Origin: Pirellulales bacterium
GTDB lineage: Bacteria > Planctomycetota > Planctomycetia > Pirellulales > Lacipirellulaceae
Reading direction: 5' to 3'
DNA: 64,000 bases
Assembly (NCBI GenBank): GCA_022841705.1
Contig: JALHQZ010000001.1
Location: forward strand, 434,001-498,000
Every line of letters begins with the position of its first letter. The first letter of the stretch is position 1. The notes beneath the pieces are model-generated. The model saw only the letters and a program-made list of their open reading frames with translations, was not told the origin of the DNA and did not search any database. The position numbers were made by a program, and so were the translations under genes. Shown here in pieces: positions 26,244 to 35,294 of the stretch.

Positions 26244-27083
26244 TTATGGGGCAGCCGGTTCCGCGGGCTCGGCGGGTTCTGTTGCAGGAACAGCCGGCGT
26301 TTCGGTTCCGGCGGGTTTGCCGCCGTCGGTTGGAACGGTGTCCGCCGCCTTGGCCTCGTCGTTCAGCCCGGCCGAACTCAAGATGTCGTCAAGCGTTTCA
26401 TCGCGCGACGCTTCGGCTTCCGGCAGCTTAATGTCATCCGGCGTGGCGGCGGGGCGCTGGGTGGGATCACTGGTGCTCGCGGGGCCGATCCGTTCGGCGG
26501 TCGCCAGCCACGCGTAATCGGCTTTGGCGGTGTCGGACTTCAGCACTTCGATGCGCTCCTTCGCCAGTTCGCCCAGCGAACCGGTAACCCCTTCGTACGA
26601 TTTGAGCGCTTCGTCCACTTCGCCGCGGATTTCTTGAATGCGGGCGATCCCAAACCGGGCTCGGTTGACCATCACCGGGTCGCTCGACTTGAGCAGTTTG
26701 TCGTACGCCTCTTGAGCTTTGTCGAGGGCTTGATTGGCGCCGGCGCGATCGAAGAAATACTTCGCCGAGCCTTGCTGCAACTGCCCATCCGCCCAGGTGA
26801 TGCGGGCGAGGTTCGCAACCTCGGGGTTGGGGTCGTCGGCGGCCAGGTCGAGCATTTCCAGGCTCGGCGTGCCGGTTTCAATCGCCAGCGTATAGTTTTC
26901 CCACGCCGCGGCCCGGCCAGATTCCCTCGTTTGAGCCAGCAGCGACCAGCCCGCATACGCCACAATGGCCGCCACCACGCCCGCGGCGATCACGGGAAGT
27001 TGCGCCTGCGTGCTCTCGAGCTTGTCCTGCAGCCAACTGGCGAGAACGTTTTCTTGCAGTTCGTGACGGTGTTTGGAATCCAT
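26244..27083 (-). CDS. YfgM-like membrane-anchored TPR protein
   Basis: A 279-residue protein with a single N-terminal membrane anchor (PVIAAGVVAAIVAYAGWSLL, about 29-48) after a short cytoplasmic lead MDSKHRHELQENVLASWLQD. The outer part has weak TPR helices (ARITWADGQLQQGSAKYFFD, and later AYDKLLKSSDPVMVNRARFG). This matches YfgM, a periplasmic partner of the Sec translocon. The C-terminus is rich in Pro, Ala and Glu. Function is by analogy. Confidence 0.65.
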   Translation of the reverse strand: MDSKHRHELQENVLASWLQDKLESTQAQLPVIAAGVVAAIVAYAGWSLLAQTRESGRAAAWENYTLAIETGTPSLEMLDLAADDPNPEVANLARITWADGQLQQGSAKYFFDRAGANQALDKAQEAYDKLLKSSDPVMVNRARFGIARIQEIRGEVDEALKSYEGVTGSLGELAKERIEVLKSDTAKADYAWLATAERIGPASTSDPTQRPAATPDDIKLPEAEASRDETLDDILSSAGLNDEAKAADTVPTDGGKPAGTETPAVPATEPAEPAEPAAP

Positions 27084-27090
27084 GCGGAGG

Positions 27091-27125
27091 TGGTGATCGG
27101 TGATCAGTGAAGGGTGATCGGGGGA
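27091..27125. repeat. Heptamer repeat (GATCGGTG family) between YfgM-like and helicase genes
   Basis: Units TGGTGAT, CGGTGAT, CAGTGAA, GGGTGAT, CGGGGGA in the divergent spacer between the minus-strand TPR gene and the plus-strand helicase gene. Same family as 2934-2968 and 58490-58566. Confidence 0.8.
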
Positions 27126-27230
27126 TTCGAAAATGGGTCTCGCTAGCTTTTCGGGGCCAACCCAGAGGTCGAGGATTGCAGACCTACCCGAAACGCTGTC
27201 AGACTCCGTATGTTAAACGTTTCAGCCCTA

Positions 27231-27265
27231 ATTCCCAATCCCCAAATACTAAATCCCAATTCCCC
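27231..27265. repeat. Heptamer repeat (ATTCCCA family) just before the helicase start
   Basis: Units ATTCCCA, ATCCCCA, AATACTA, AATCCCA, ATTCCCC end 6 bases before the helicase ATG. The complementary family is at 13626-13653. Confidence 0.85.
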
Positions 27266-27271
27266 TCCCCG

Positions 27272-29353
27272 ATGGCCCACGGTCTCAATCCTGCCCAATT
27301 TGACGCGGTTAAAACGCTCCGCGGGCCGCTGCTGGTGCTGGCCGGGGCGGGGACCGGGAAAACGCGCGTGGTGACGTTCCGAATTGCGGAGCTCATTCGC
27401 AGCGGGATCAAACCGGAGCGGATCCTGGCGGTCACCTTCACCCGCAAAGCGGCAGGGGAAATGCAGGAGCGGGCGTTCGAGTTGCTCAAGGGCAAGGGGC
27501 GAGCGAAGGCCAAAGCGGACGTGCCCAAGCCGGAAATCTCCACGTTTCACTCCCTCTGTGTGCGGGTGCTGCGGCGGCACATCAAGAAACTGGGCTATTC
27601 GGAACGGTTCAGCATCGCGGACCGCAGCGATCAGGAAAGCCAAGCCCGCGCGGCGCTGCGCGAGATCAAGGCGCCGACCGAAGCGCTCAAGCCGGGCGAT
27701 CTGCTGGCGATCATCAGCCGCTGGAAGATGGCGTCGATTCGGCCCGATCAAGTTGCGGGCGAAGCGGCGAGCGATCGCGAGCACCTGGCAGCAATCGCCT
27801 ATCGGCGGTACCAGAATAATTTGAAGAAAGCCGGGGTCGTTGACTTCGATGACCTGTTGTTCTTAACCGAGGAGCTCTTCGCCAAGTTTCCCACCGTGCG
27901 GCGGGAAGAGGCGGGGCGATTCGACCATGTGCTGGTGGACGAGTATCAAGATACCAACCACAGCCAGTACGAAATTGTCCGCGGGTTGGCGATGGGGCAC
28001 CGGAATCTCTGCGTGGTGGGGGACGATGACCAATCGATTTACGCCTGGCGCGGCGCCGAGGTGACGCACATCCTGCGGTTTAAGCACGATTGGCCCGAAG
28101 CGAAAGTGGTCCGGCTAGAGGACAACTACCGCTCGCTGAGCCCGATCATCGAATACGCCAACACGCTGATCGCGTTTAACAAGGAGCGGCACGACAAGGT
28201 GCTGCGGCCGTTCCGGGAAGGGGGCGAGCGGCCCCGCATCATGCAGTGCAAGGACGAAGGGGAAGAGGCGCAGAAAGTCGTCGCCGATATTAGGCAAAAG
28301 CTTGCCGCTGGCGGCTGGCTCACGCCGCAGGAGTACGCGCGAATGCGCGAACGGGGCCACACGCCAGAACCGGCGCGATTGCGGCCGCGGGATATCGCGA
28401 TCCTTTTCCGCACCAACGAACAGCCGCGCTCCTTCGAACAAGAACTCCGCGCCCAGCAACTGCCGTATGTGCTGATCGGCGGAATGAGCTTTTACGACCG
28501 GCGGGAGGTGCGAGACGTGCTGGCGTATCTAAAACTCATCACCAATCCGGATGATGAACCGGCGCTATTGCGGATCCTTAATACGCCCCCGCGGGGCATT
28601 GGCGATGCGGCCCGCGAACGGCTGATGGAAACGGCCGTCGGCAAAGGTTTGCCGCTGTGGCGCGTGTTTGGCGAGGTTGACAAAATTGCCGGCGTGAGCG
28701 ATGCGGCACAAAAAGGCGTGAAAGAACTCGTCAACATGGTGCGTCATTGGCAGCATGCGCCGGATGGCGAGACCCTCGCCGCGCTGGTCGAGCGGGTGAT
28801 CGACCAATCGAACTATCGTTCGGAGCTGGTGCGGCTTTACCCCGATTCGGGAGAACGCGACGCCCGCACGGCAGCGCTGTCGGAAATCGTAAGCGCCGCC
28901 GCCACGTTTCAAGAACGCCGTCGAAAACAGACTAACGTTGTCGAAACGCTCGGCGACTTCATGGACGAAATCGCGGTTGGCGGTCGGGAGGATAGCGAAG
29001 ACAAAGAGACCCAGCTGGAGCGCGACGCCATTGTGCTCATGACGCTGCATGCGGCCAAAGGCCTCGAGTTTCCGCACGTTTATCTGGTGGGCATGGAAGA
29101 AAGCATCCTGCCGCACCATCGCTCGCTGGAAATGGGCGAAACGGCAATTGCCGAAGAACGCCGCTTGGCGTACGTCGGGGTGACCCGCGCGCGCGAACGC
29201 CTCACCTTGTCATTGGCTCTTACCCGGCGAAAATGGGGCAAACCACGCGATACGCTGCCGAGCCGATTCCTGTATGAAATGACCGGCCAAGCCGACAACC
29301 CGCGCTACCATGAAGCGAAAGCCGGCCGCAAACTAACCACCAAAAAACGTTAG
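27272..29353 (+). CDS. uvrD: UvrD/PcrA-type superfamily 1 DNA helicase
   Basis: A 693-residue 3'-5' DNA helicase for repair and replication-fork upkeep. Motif I is VLAGAGTGKTRVVTFR (near residue 27), then AVTFTRKAAGEMQER (Ia), VDEYQDTNHSQYE (II), VVGDDDQSIYAWRGA (III), VRLEDNYRS (IV), LMTLHAAKGLEFPHVYLVGM (V) and RLAYVGVTRARERL (VI). All are intact. ATG at 27272 (MAHGLNPAQFDAV) matches family N-termini; an in-frame extension upstream would translate the heptamer repeat at 27231-27265. PcrA, UvrD and Rep cannot be told apart with certainty. Confidence 0.95.
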   Translation: MAHGLNPAQFDAVKTLRGPLLVLAGAGTGKTRVVTFRIAELIRSGIKPERILAVTFTRKAAGEMQERAFELLKGKGRAKAKADVPKPEISTFHSLCVRVLRRHIKKLGYSERFSIADRSDQESQARAALREIKAPTEALKPGDLLAIISRWKMASIRPDQVAGEAASDREHLAAIAYRRYQNNLKKAGVVDFDDLLFLTEELFAKFPTVRREEAGRFDHVLVDEYQDTNHSQYEIVRGLAMGHRNLCVVGDDDQSIYAWRGAEVTHILRFKHDWPEAKVVRLEDNYRSLSPIIEYANTLIAFNKERHDKVLRPFREGGERPRIMQCKDEGEEAQKVVADIRQKLAAGGWLTPQEYARMRERGHTPEPARLRPRDIAILFRTNEQPRSFEQELRAQQLPYVLIGGMSFYDRREVRDVLAYLKLITNPDDEPALLRILNTPPRGIGDAARERLMETAVGKGLPLWRVFGEVDKIAGVSDAAQKGVKELVNMVRHWQHAPDGETLAALVERVIDQSNYRSELVRLYPDSGERDARTAALSEIVSAAATFQERRRKQTNVVETLGDFMDEIAVGGREDSEDKETQLERDAIVLMTLHAAKGLEFPHVYLVGMEESILPHHRSLEMGETAIAEERRLAYVGVTRARERLTLSLALTRRKWGKPRDTLPSRFLYEMTGQADNPRYHEAKAGRKLTTKKR

Positions 29354-29384
29354 TCGCGACACGATCGCGGAGCGCACAATCGTC

Positions 29385-29441
29385 TAACCGTCAGCCGGAA
29401 GCGTACGCAGTCCGATTGCGTACTCTTCCGGCTGACGGTTA
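29385..29441. terminator. Hairpin after the helicase gene
   Basis: A perfect 17-bp inverted repeat (TAACCGTCAGCCGGAAG at 29385-29401, complement at 29425-29441) with a further inner pair GCGTAC/GTACGC. No long T-run follows. It lies between two plus-strand genes. Confidence 0.7.
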
Positions 29442-29479
29442 AACACAAACTTTCACCCACTCTCATCGAGACCATTTAC

Positions 29480-30784
29480 ATGCTCCGAACGCTCTACGTG
29501 CTTTGTCTACTTTCATCCCTCGCCTTGGCTGAAGCCGAGTGGCCGCAGTTTCGGGGCCCAGGTGGCGAAGGGGTCGTCGCTGGCGAAGCGCCCCTCGCAT
29601 GGAGTGAGACAGAGCATATCCGCTTCCGAACGCCGCTCCCGGGGCGGGGGTGGTCGTCGCCGGTGGTCGAAGGGAACCAGATCTGGCTCACCACCGCGAT
29701 TGAAGTCGCCGCGAGTGAAGACGAACGCCGCGCGCAAGCGGCCAAGATTCCGAACGCGGACACGCATCAACTAGCGGCCGAACTTTCGCTCCGGGCCGTC
29801 TGCGTTGATCGCACCACGGGCAAGATTCTGCACGACATCGAGTTGTTCTCCCCGGAGAAAGTCGATCCGATTCATGCGCTCAATAGCTACGCTTCCCCCA
29901 CGCCAGTGATTGAAGCTGGCCGGCTCTACTGTTGGTTCGGTACCTATGGGGTGTGCTGCGTCGATACGCAAAAGGCCGAGGTGCTGTGGCGGCAAGAGTT
30001 GCCGCTAAATCACTATGTGGGCCCGGGGAGCTCGCCGCTCTTGGAGGGTGACGTGCTGGTGCTGACGTGTGACGGCGCCGACCAGCAGTATGTCGCAGGG
30101 CTCGACAAACATTCGGGCGACTTGTTGTGGAAAACCCCCCGCCCACCTTTGCGAGAACAAAACCCTGATATGCGGAAGTCGTATTGCACGCCGCTGGCGT
30201 TGACCGTAGCCGGTAAACGGCAAGTGATTATCCCTGGCGCCCAATGGCTCGTCTCCTACGATCCTGCATCGGGGAAAGAAAACTGGCGGCACGATCATGG
30301 GAGTGGATTCTCCATCACTCCGCGGCCGGTGCATCACGGCGGGCTCGTCTTTTTTGCTACCGGTTTTGGCGATCAGCGGACCGTCGCCGTGCGGCTGGAC
30401 GGTGCTGGCGATATCACGGCCGATGCCGAAGTTTGGAGCTCCAAACGCCAATCGCCCACCATGCCGTCGCCCCTCGTGCATCGCAACCGGCTGTACACGA
30501 TCAGCGATGGCGGCGTGGCGGTGTGCTACGAAGCCCCGTCCGGCAAACGCCTGTGGCAGAAGCGGATGAGCGGCAAGTATTCCGCCTCCCCCCTCGCAAT
30601 TGGCGACCGGCTCTACTTTTTCAGTCAGGAGGGGGTCACGACGATTCTCGATGGATCGCAGGCAGAGCCCACGATTCTAGCGCAGAACGAACTCGATGGT
30701 CGCATCATGGCGACTCCCGCGGTGGTCGATGGCGAACTCTTGTTGCGCACCGATCAGGCGCTGTACGCGATTAGCGCTGAGTAG
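29480..30784 (+). CDS. PQQ-like beta-propeller protein, exported
   Basis: A 434-residue protein with a signal peptide (LRTLYVLCLLSSLALA) and repeated beta-propeller blades of the PQQ/WD-like type. Blades start near WPQFRGPGGEGV and recur as LYCWFGTYGVCCVDTQKAEV, KHSGDLLWKTPRP and GDRLYFFSQEGVTTILDG. These proteins are numerous in planctomycetes. Some families resemble quinoprotein dehydrogenases, but the catalytic residues for PQQ binding are not evident here, so a BamB-like or sugar-binding role is equally possible. Confidence 0.85.
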   Translation: MLRTLYVLCLLSSLALAEAEWPQFRGPGGEGVVAGEAPLAWSETEHIRFRTPLPGRGWSSPVVEGNQIWLTTAIEVAASEDERRAQAAKIPNADTHQLAAELSLRAVCVDRTTGKILHDIELFSPEKVDPIHALNSYASPTPVIEAGRLYCWFGTYGVCCVDTQKAEVLWRQELPLNHYVGPGSSPLLEGDVLVLTCDGADQQYVAGLDKHSGDLLWKTPRPPLREQNPDMRKSYCTPLALTVAGKRQVIIPGAQWLVSYDPASGKENWRHDHGSGFSITPRPVHHGGLVFFATGFGDQRTVAVRLDGAGDITADAEVWSSKRQSPTMPSPLVHRNRLYTISDGGVAVCYEAPSGKRLWQKRMSGKYSASPLAIGDRLYFFSQEGVTTILDGSQAEPTILAQNELDGRIMATPAVVDGELLLRTDQALYAISAE

Positions 30785-30806
30785 CACGGGACCGAAGTCC
30801 CGTGCT
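30783..30806. terminator. Bidirectional terminator between PQQ-like and DUF1571 genes
   Basis: Perfect 10-bp stem (AGCACGGGAC, loop CGAA, GTCCCGTGCT) between two converging genes that end at 30784 and 30817. It overlaps the last codon of the first gene. Confidence 0.75.
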
Positions 30807-30816
30807 CCGAGTACTT

Positions 30817-31704
30817 CTACTTGAAGAGATTCGGGTTATCCGGGCTGAAGTCGGCGTCGGTGAAGCCGTTGTTGAGCTTGATGTTCGTGTAGATGTACTG
30901 CTCTTCCAGGATTGGCTGGCCACCCGGTTCTTGCGGCCAGGTGTAGGCGTCGAACATCACCGGAATCTTCAGTTCGTGGTCGACGAAGATCCGCGCCTTG
31001 TGGAAGCGGAAGTTCTTGCGCGGAGTGGGGTGGGTAATTTCCATCATGGTCACCGGCCGGCCGGCGATTTTCACCGTGTGGTTGTACTTCACTTCGCACT
31101 CGCCGTACTGGACATCCTTCTCGGCGATCTTGATTAACTCCGCGGTCAGATTGCGAATGCCGCACTTGGTAATGGGGTACCGTTGGCCGCGCATGGCAAT
31201 CATGCCGTTGGGATCGAGATTGATCTTGCCGAGCCGCCGCTTGAAGCCACTGTCGAGCGCGACGAGGTTCCCGTCGTTTTGGTTCTCCACGTACAGCGCT
31301 TCCCGACCGGGATAGGGGGTGATGAACTTCATATACACGCTGAAGGGTTCATGCCGCACGCGCAGCAAAATTTGCTGCTGTTCGCCCGGCTTGCCATCGA
31401 GGCGTTCGGTCTTGGTGAAGGTTGCTTCGTAGTCTTTGATATTCGCCTCAATGCCCGCCAACCCTTCCTTCGCCACGCGGATGCAGGGCATCAGTGGGTG
31501 TTCGCCTTCGGCCAGTGTCAGATCGAACGGGCTGGTGGGCTCAGTCGCGGAGACGAGCTGCGTCTGCGGAGCAGCCGCCGGGGCCGTCGTGGCTTGCTCG
31601 GCGGCGACGCGGTAGACCGGCTTGGAGACCGTTTGGCCGGCCGCTAAGCCGCAGGTGGCAAGAACGAGGGTGGATACCGAAAGTTTCAGCATGCGAGCGG
31701 GCAT
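30817..31704 (-). CDS. DUF1571 protein, exported
   Basis: A 295-residue secreted protein found widely in planctomycetes. A signal peptide (LKLSVSTLVLATCGLAAGQ) and an Ala/Pro/Thr-rich linker lead to the DUF1571 domain (about 65-295) with DYEATFTKTERLDGK, EPFSVYMKFITPYPGREALY and FRFHKARIFVDHELKIPVMF. The fold is thought to resemble the LolA/LolB lipoprotein-carrier group, so a role in outer-membrane lipid or lipoprotein handling is possible but unproven. The ATG follows a GGAGG ribosome-binding site. Confidence 0.85.
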   Translation of the reverse strand: MPARMLKLSVSTLVLATCGLAAGQTVSKPVYRVAAEQATTAPAAAPQTQLVSATEPTSPFDLTLAEGEHPLMPCIRVAKEGLAGIEANIKDYEATFTKTERLDGKPGEQQQILLRVRHEPFSVYMKFITPYPGREALYVENQNDGNLVALDSGFKRRLGKINLDPNGMIAMRGQRYPITKCGIRNLTAELIKIAEKDVQYGECEVKYNHTVKIAGRPVTMMEITHPTPRKNFRFHKARIFVDHELKIPVMFDAYTWPQEPGGQPILEEQYIYTNIKLNNGFTDADFSPDNPNLFK

Positions 31705-31885
31705 CGGAGGCTCCTCCGTGAGTCTTAGCTACGGGTGTAAGGGTAGGGCAGGGTGGCCGGCGGCCAACGAGAAACGTACTCTACAGTTGTAGTCGCCCAC
31801 CGTTTCCGGGACCACCGGGGAAAGCAGCCGGGACCACCGGGCGGATAGTAGGTATTTTATTCCAACCGGGAAAGAGCAATTCTCC
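31705..31885. repeat. Divergent spacer with tandem direct repeat
   Basis: A 14-bp sequence CCGGGACCACCGGG occurs twice (31806-31819 and 31828-31841), 22 bp apart. It lies between the divergent DUF1571 and MBL genes, so it could be an operator pair or a repeat of the general intergenic type. Nothing else is seen. Confidence 0.55.
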
Positions 31886-32560
31886 GTGTCGGCCCAACCT
31901 GTGCAGTTCGCCAAAATTGTCTCGATGCCCTTCGATGAAAACACGTTCATCATTTGGCGGCCGGGCCGAAATGATTGCGTCGTGATCGACCCCGGGATGC
32001 AGCCGAGCGCCATCGTCGCGGCGCTGGCCGAGCGGCAGCTATCACCCTCCGCGATCCTCTGCACGCACGGCCATGTGGACCACATCGCCGGCAACGGCCC
32101 CTTAAAAGCGAAGTGGCCCGCGTGCCCGCTGGTGATCGGCAAAGGCGACGCTCACAAGCTGCTCGACCCCATGGCGAATCTGAGCGGCCTCTACGGGTTT
32201 GACTTCACCAGTCCCCCGGCCGACCAAGTGCTAGCAGAGGGGGAAGTTTACGAAGCGGCGGGCCTCGAGTTCCGCGTGATTGATACGCCGGGCCATTCCG
32301 CGGGGCATGTGACCTTTCTCCTCACGGAGGGTGACCAAACGCATTGCATCAGCGGCGATGTGATTTTTCAAGGAAGCGTCGGCCGAACCGACTTTCCGGA
32401 TGGCGATTTTGAAGCGCTGCGCGAAGCGATTCACTCGAAAATTTTTCGCCTGCCGGAGAGCACGATCATCTATCCGGGGCACGGGCCGACGACCACGGTG
32501 GGGGCGGAGAAGAAAGGGAATCCGTTTGTGGGGGCGCCGGCGGGGTATGTGGTGGCGTGA
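31886..32560 (+). CDS. MBL-fold metallo-hydrolase (glyoxalase II-like)
   Basis: A 224-residue metallo-beta-lactamase-fold hydrolase. The metal motif CTHGHVDHIAG (HxHxDH) is present, then TPGHSAGHVTF, the GDVIFQGSVGRTDFP loop and YPGHGPTTTVG. This pattern fits the glyoxalase II/YcbL group that cleaves glutathione or similar thioesters. Start: GTG at 31886 gives SAQPVQFAKIVSMPFDEN; an internal ATG at 31924 is the alternative. Confidence 0.9.
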   Translation: MSAQPVQFAKIVSMPFDENTFIIWRPGRNDCVVIDPGMQPSAIVAALAERQLSPSAILCTHGHVDHIAGNGPLKAKWPACPLVIGKGDAHKLLDPMANLSGLYGFDFTSPPADQVLAEGEVYEAAGLEFRVIDTPGHSAGHVTFLLTEGDQTHCISGDVIFQGSVGRTDFPDGDFEALREAIHSKIFRLPESTIIYPGHGPTTTVGAEKKGNPFVGAPAGYVVA

Positions 32561-32567
32561 GGGACGG

Positions 32568-32584
32568 CGGACCGCGTGGCGGTC
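32568..32584. terminator. Short GC hairpin after the MBL gene
   Basis: Stem GGACCGC/GCGGTCC around GTG. It lies between converging genes (MBL ending 32560, birA ending 32605). A similar hairpin follows ileS near 22550. Confidence 0.5.
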
Positions 32585-32604
32585 CGGCTACTGACGAGGG
32601 TGCG

Positions 32605-33357
32605 CTACCACGACGCGACGGCGCCCGAGTGCAGCGCACGCTCGCCGCTCGCCGTCGCAAGCCGTAACGCGCCGTTATTGGCGAGTCCCACGCAACGCCC
32701 CGAAACACGTTCAGCGCCGAGGTCGATTATCACGTCTCGATTAGTGAGTAACGACTGGCGATTCCATTCGACGGCTAGCTCTTCATCACTCGCGCCAAGT
32801 TGTGCAGCACGTTGGTCGAACGCGGCGATGAAGTTCTCGAGCAGCGCATCGATGCTGTGCGTTCGACCAGTGAGTTCTTCCAGCGTCACGCCCAGTGGCG
32901 CCTGTTCGCCAGCGCTTGCCAGCGCGCCGTTCACGTTCAGGCCCACGCCGATCACGAGCGCATCACTCGTGGTCGGCGCCGATTCCAGTAGAATACCGGC
33001 CAGTTTGCGACCGGTGACGAAGACATCGTTGGGCCATTTGATTTGGGCTGGCATGCTCGCGGGCAGGAGCGGCTGAACGGCGTCGGCCACGGCGATCGCG
33101 GTGGTGAGTGACAGCGCCGGCCACTGCGCGAGCGAAATCCCCCACGCCGCTGGCCGCACTGCGAGGCTGAACGTGAGCGAACCCTCCGGTGCAAACCACA
33201 CGGCGCCCTGCCGGCCACGACCGGCCGTTTGGCGCTCGGCCACCACCAGCGCCGGCAGTTTATCGGGCTGGCCGCAGAGTTCGAGAGCGCGATCGTTCGT
33301 GGAGCCGAGCTCCGGGTGAACTTCAATCGTTCGCAGCCAAGCCGTTGCGAAGTTCAT
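32605..33357 (-). CDS. birA: Biotin--[acetyl-CoA-carboxylase] ligase
   Basis: A 250-residue BirA without the N-terminal DNA-binding domain, so it should be a ligase only, not a repressor. It joins biotin to carrier proteins through biotinyl-AMP. Motifs: TNDRALELC, QTAGRGRQGAVWFAPEGSLT (biotinoyl-AMP loop, about 46-65), IKWPNDVFVTGRKLAGIL with the biotin-binding Lys, and VIGVGLNVNG. It begins 5 bases after the histidine kinase stop, so it is the third gene of a possible operon with the two-component genes; no functional link is known. Confidence 0.93.
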   Translation of the reverse strand: MNFATAWLRTIEVHPELGSTNDRALELCGQPDKLPALVVAERQTAGRGRQGAVWFAPEGSLTFSLAVRPAAWGISLAQWPALSLTTAIAVADAVQPLLPASMPAQIKWPNDVFVTGRKLAGILLESAPTTSDALVIGVGLNVNGALASAGEQAPLGVTLEELTGRTHSIDALLENFIAAFDQRAAQLGASDEELAVEWNRQSLLTNRDVIIDLGAERVSGRCVGLANNGALRLATASGERALHSGAVASW

Positions 33358-33362
33358 AGTGG

Positions 33363-35171
33363 CTACGCCGACTCGGCTTCCGACTGCACGTACGTTTCCC
33401 CCGGCAATGCTTCGTCCGGCATTTGCACGTCGTGATGATGCTCATGCTCACCTTCCGCCGGCGGCAACACCAATGGGAACTCCAGCGTAAACGTGCTCCC
33501 CTTGCCGGTTTCGCTGGCGACCCGAATCCGGCCGCCATGCTCTTGCAAAATCTTGCGGCTCACGGGCAGCCCCAATCCCGTGCCGCGGCCCCCCTTCTTC
33601 GAGACGAACACCGTGAAGATGCGTTCCAGGTGGTCCTTCTCGATGCCAATGCCGGTGTCTTCCACCGTGATGTACGCCATTCGTTTGGCCTCTTCGATAC
33701 TCGTCCGCAGCGTCACGCGGCAGGTCGCGCAACCTTCGCAGGCGTCGATGGCGTTGCCCACAATGTTCAGCACCGCGCGGTGCATCGCTTCGGGGTCGAA
33801 CATCAGCGTGGGAATGTTCGCGCCGGGGCGGTACACCAGTTCCACGCCCGCTTCTTTAGCGCGCGCCTCGGCCAGCTCCACCACGTCCGAAACCATTTCG
33901 TTCAGCTCGGCGGGCTCCGGCTCCGGCTCGCGCTCTTTGCTGAACGTGAGCATATCCATCACCAGTGAGGAAATTCGCTCTTGGTTCTTCTCGACGATGC
34001 TCCAGCCCTTACGCATGGTGGCGATCGCCTTCTTCGCGGAATCCACGTCCACTGGCCCGGCGGGCTCTTCTTCGCCGCCGAGCGCTTTGGTGTGGTCCTG
34101 CATCCCCAGTTCGATAAGGTAACTGCCGCCGCGCACCCCTTGTAAAATGTTCTTGATATGGTGCGACAGCGTGGCAATGGTTTGCCCCACCGCCGCCAGC
34201 CGTTCGGCCTGCACCATCGCCGTGTAGTACGACGTATCCTCGACCGCGAGCGCCGCTTGGTGGGCAATGGCGATCATCAGCTTCAGGTGTTCTTGGCTAA
34301 ACTTTTTGGTTTGCTCCATTGCCATTTGCGGCGTGAGCGAAGTGTCAATGTAAATCACCCCCACCACGCCGTAACGCCCCTTCATCGGCACGCAAATCGC
34401 TTCCCGCACGCCCATCCGCATGATGCTTTGGGCGGGGTCCCACCGCTCATCCTCGCCGGCGTTGCTGGTGAGGACTCCTTCAGTGTTCTCCACGACGTAA
34501 TCGAGAATCGTCTTCGAAATGGCAATCCGCTCATCACCGCGAATGCCGCGTCGTTGACGGCGGACCCGCACAGCGAGGGCGCCCGTCTCTTCATCCTTCA
34601 GCATGATGCAGCCGCGGTCCGCTTCGACCCATTCGAAAATCAGGTCCATAATGCGAGCCAGCAGTTGGTCGATGTCCAGCGTGTGGCTAATCGCGATCGC
34701 CGTGTGGTACATCACCTGCAAACTGCTGCGCGCCTTGGCCAGCCACGGACTTTGCGTTTGGTCGGCCGGGGTAGCGAGCAAATCGCTCCCTTCAGCGGGG
34801 CTGATCGAGTGCAGAATGCGCGAACTGTGTGCGTCCGCCGCGGGGATGATATCCACGCGGGAGTCATGCAGCGTGGCGTCTTCCTTCACTCCTGTGAAGA
34901 GCAGCAGCGTCCGGCCGAGTTGAATTTGGTCCCCCGTGGCAAGCTGCCGCTCCTTAATCGGCTTGCCGTTGACAAACGTGCCGTTGGAGCTGTTCAAATC
35001 TCGCAGGAGAAACGCATCGCCGCTGCGCACCAGTTCCGCGTGTTTGCGCGAGACCTCGGTATCGTGCAGTTGCAGCACGTTGTCGTTGGTGCGACCAATC
35101 GGAATGCGCGGTTCGGACAGCTCGTAGCGCTGACCTTGGTCGCGACCTTGAATGACGAACAAACTAGGCAC
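33363..35171 (-). CDS. FHA-GAF sensor histidine kinase
   Basis: About 602 residues, cytoplasmic, no membrane segment. Order: FHA domain (about 5-95, with IPIGRTNDNVLQLHD and VSRKHAE, DLNSSNGTFVNG), a linker, GAF domain (about 160-310, AISHTLDIDQLLARIMDLIF), then the H-box ATLSHHIKNILQGVRG and HATPase domain (N box LNIVGNAIDAC, G1 VEDTGIGIE, G2 GTGLGLPVSRK). The FHA domain reads phosphothreonine, so the kinase is probably steered by a Ser/Thr kinase, a class abundant in planctomycetes. A CxxCxxC motif (CEGCATC) sits beside the N box. The start is likely GTG at 35171, since the upstream in-frame codons look non-coding. Confidence 0.85.
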   Translation of the reverse strand: MPSLFVIQGRDQGQRYELSEPRIPIGRTNDNVLQLHDTEVSRKHAELVRSGDAFLLRDLNSSNGTFVNGKPIKERQLATGDQIQLGRTLLLFTGVKEDATLHDSRVDIIPAADAHSSRILHSISPAEGSDLLATPADQTQSPWLAKARSSLQVMYHTAIAISHTLDIDQLLARIMDLIFEWVEADRGCIMLKDEETGALAVRVRRQRRGIRGDERIAISKTILDYVVENTEGVLTSNAGEDERWDPAQSIMRMGVREAICVPMKGRYGVVGVIYIDTSLTPQMAMEQTKKFSQEHLKLMIAIAHQAALAVEDTSYYTAMVQAERLAAVGQTIATLSHHIKNILQGVRGGSYLIELGMQDHTKALGGEEEPAGPVDVDSAKKAIATMRKGWSIVEKNQERISSLVMDMLTFSKEREPEPEPAELNEMVSDVVELAEARAKEAGVELVYRPGANIPTLMFDPEAMHRAVLNIVGNAIDACEGCATCRVTLRTSIEEAKRMAYITVEDTGIGIEKDHLERIFTVFVSKKGGRGTGLGLPVSRKILQEHGGRIRVASETGKGSTFTLEFPLVLPPAEGEHEHHHDVQMPDEALPGETYVQSEAESA

Positions 35172-35294
35172 GGCACGCCAAGCGGCTTTCTTCGCCGCGA
35201 GAGCAAGAGGAGTTCGGAATGGTTGAGGGGCGTGAGGCCGCCGACACCTCACACGACGAGACCGCTCTTCGTGCGGTCTGCCCCCAAAAGAACT

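Noticed and set aside
27107..27271. N-terminal extension of the helicase
   Set aside because: The added 55 codons translate heptamer repeats and do not match the conserved helicase start at 27272.
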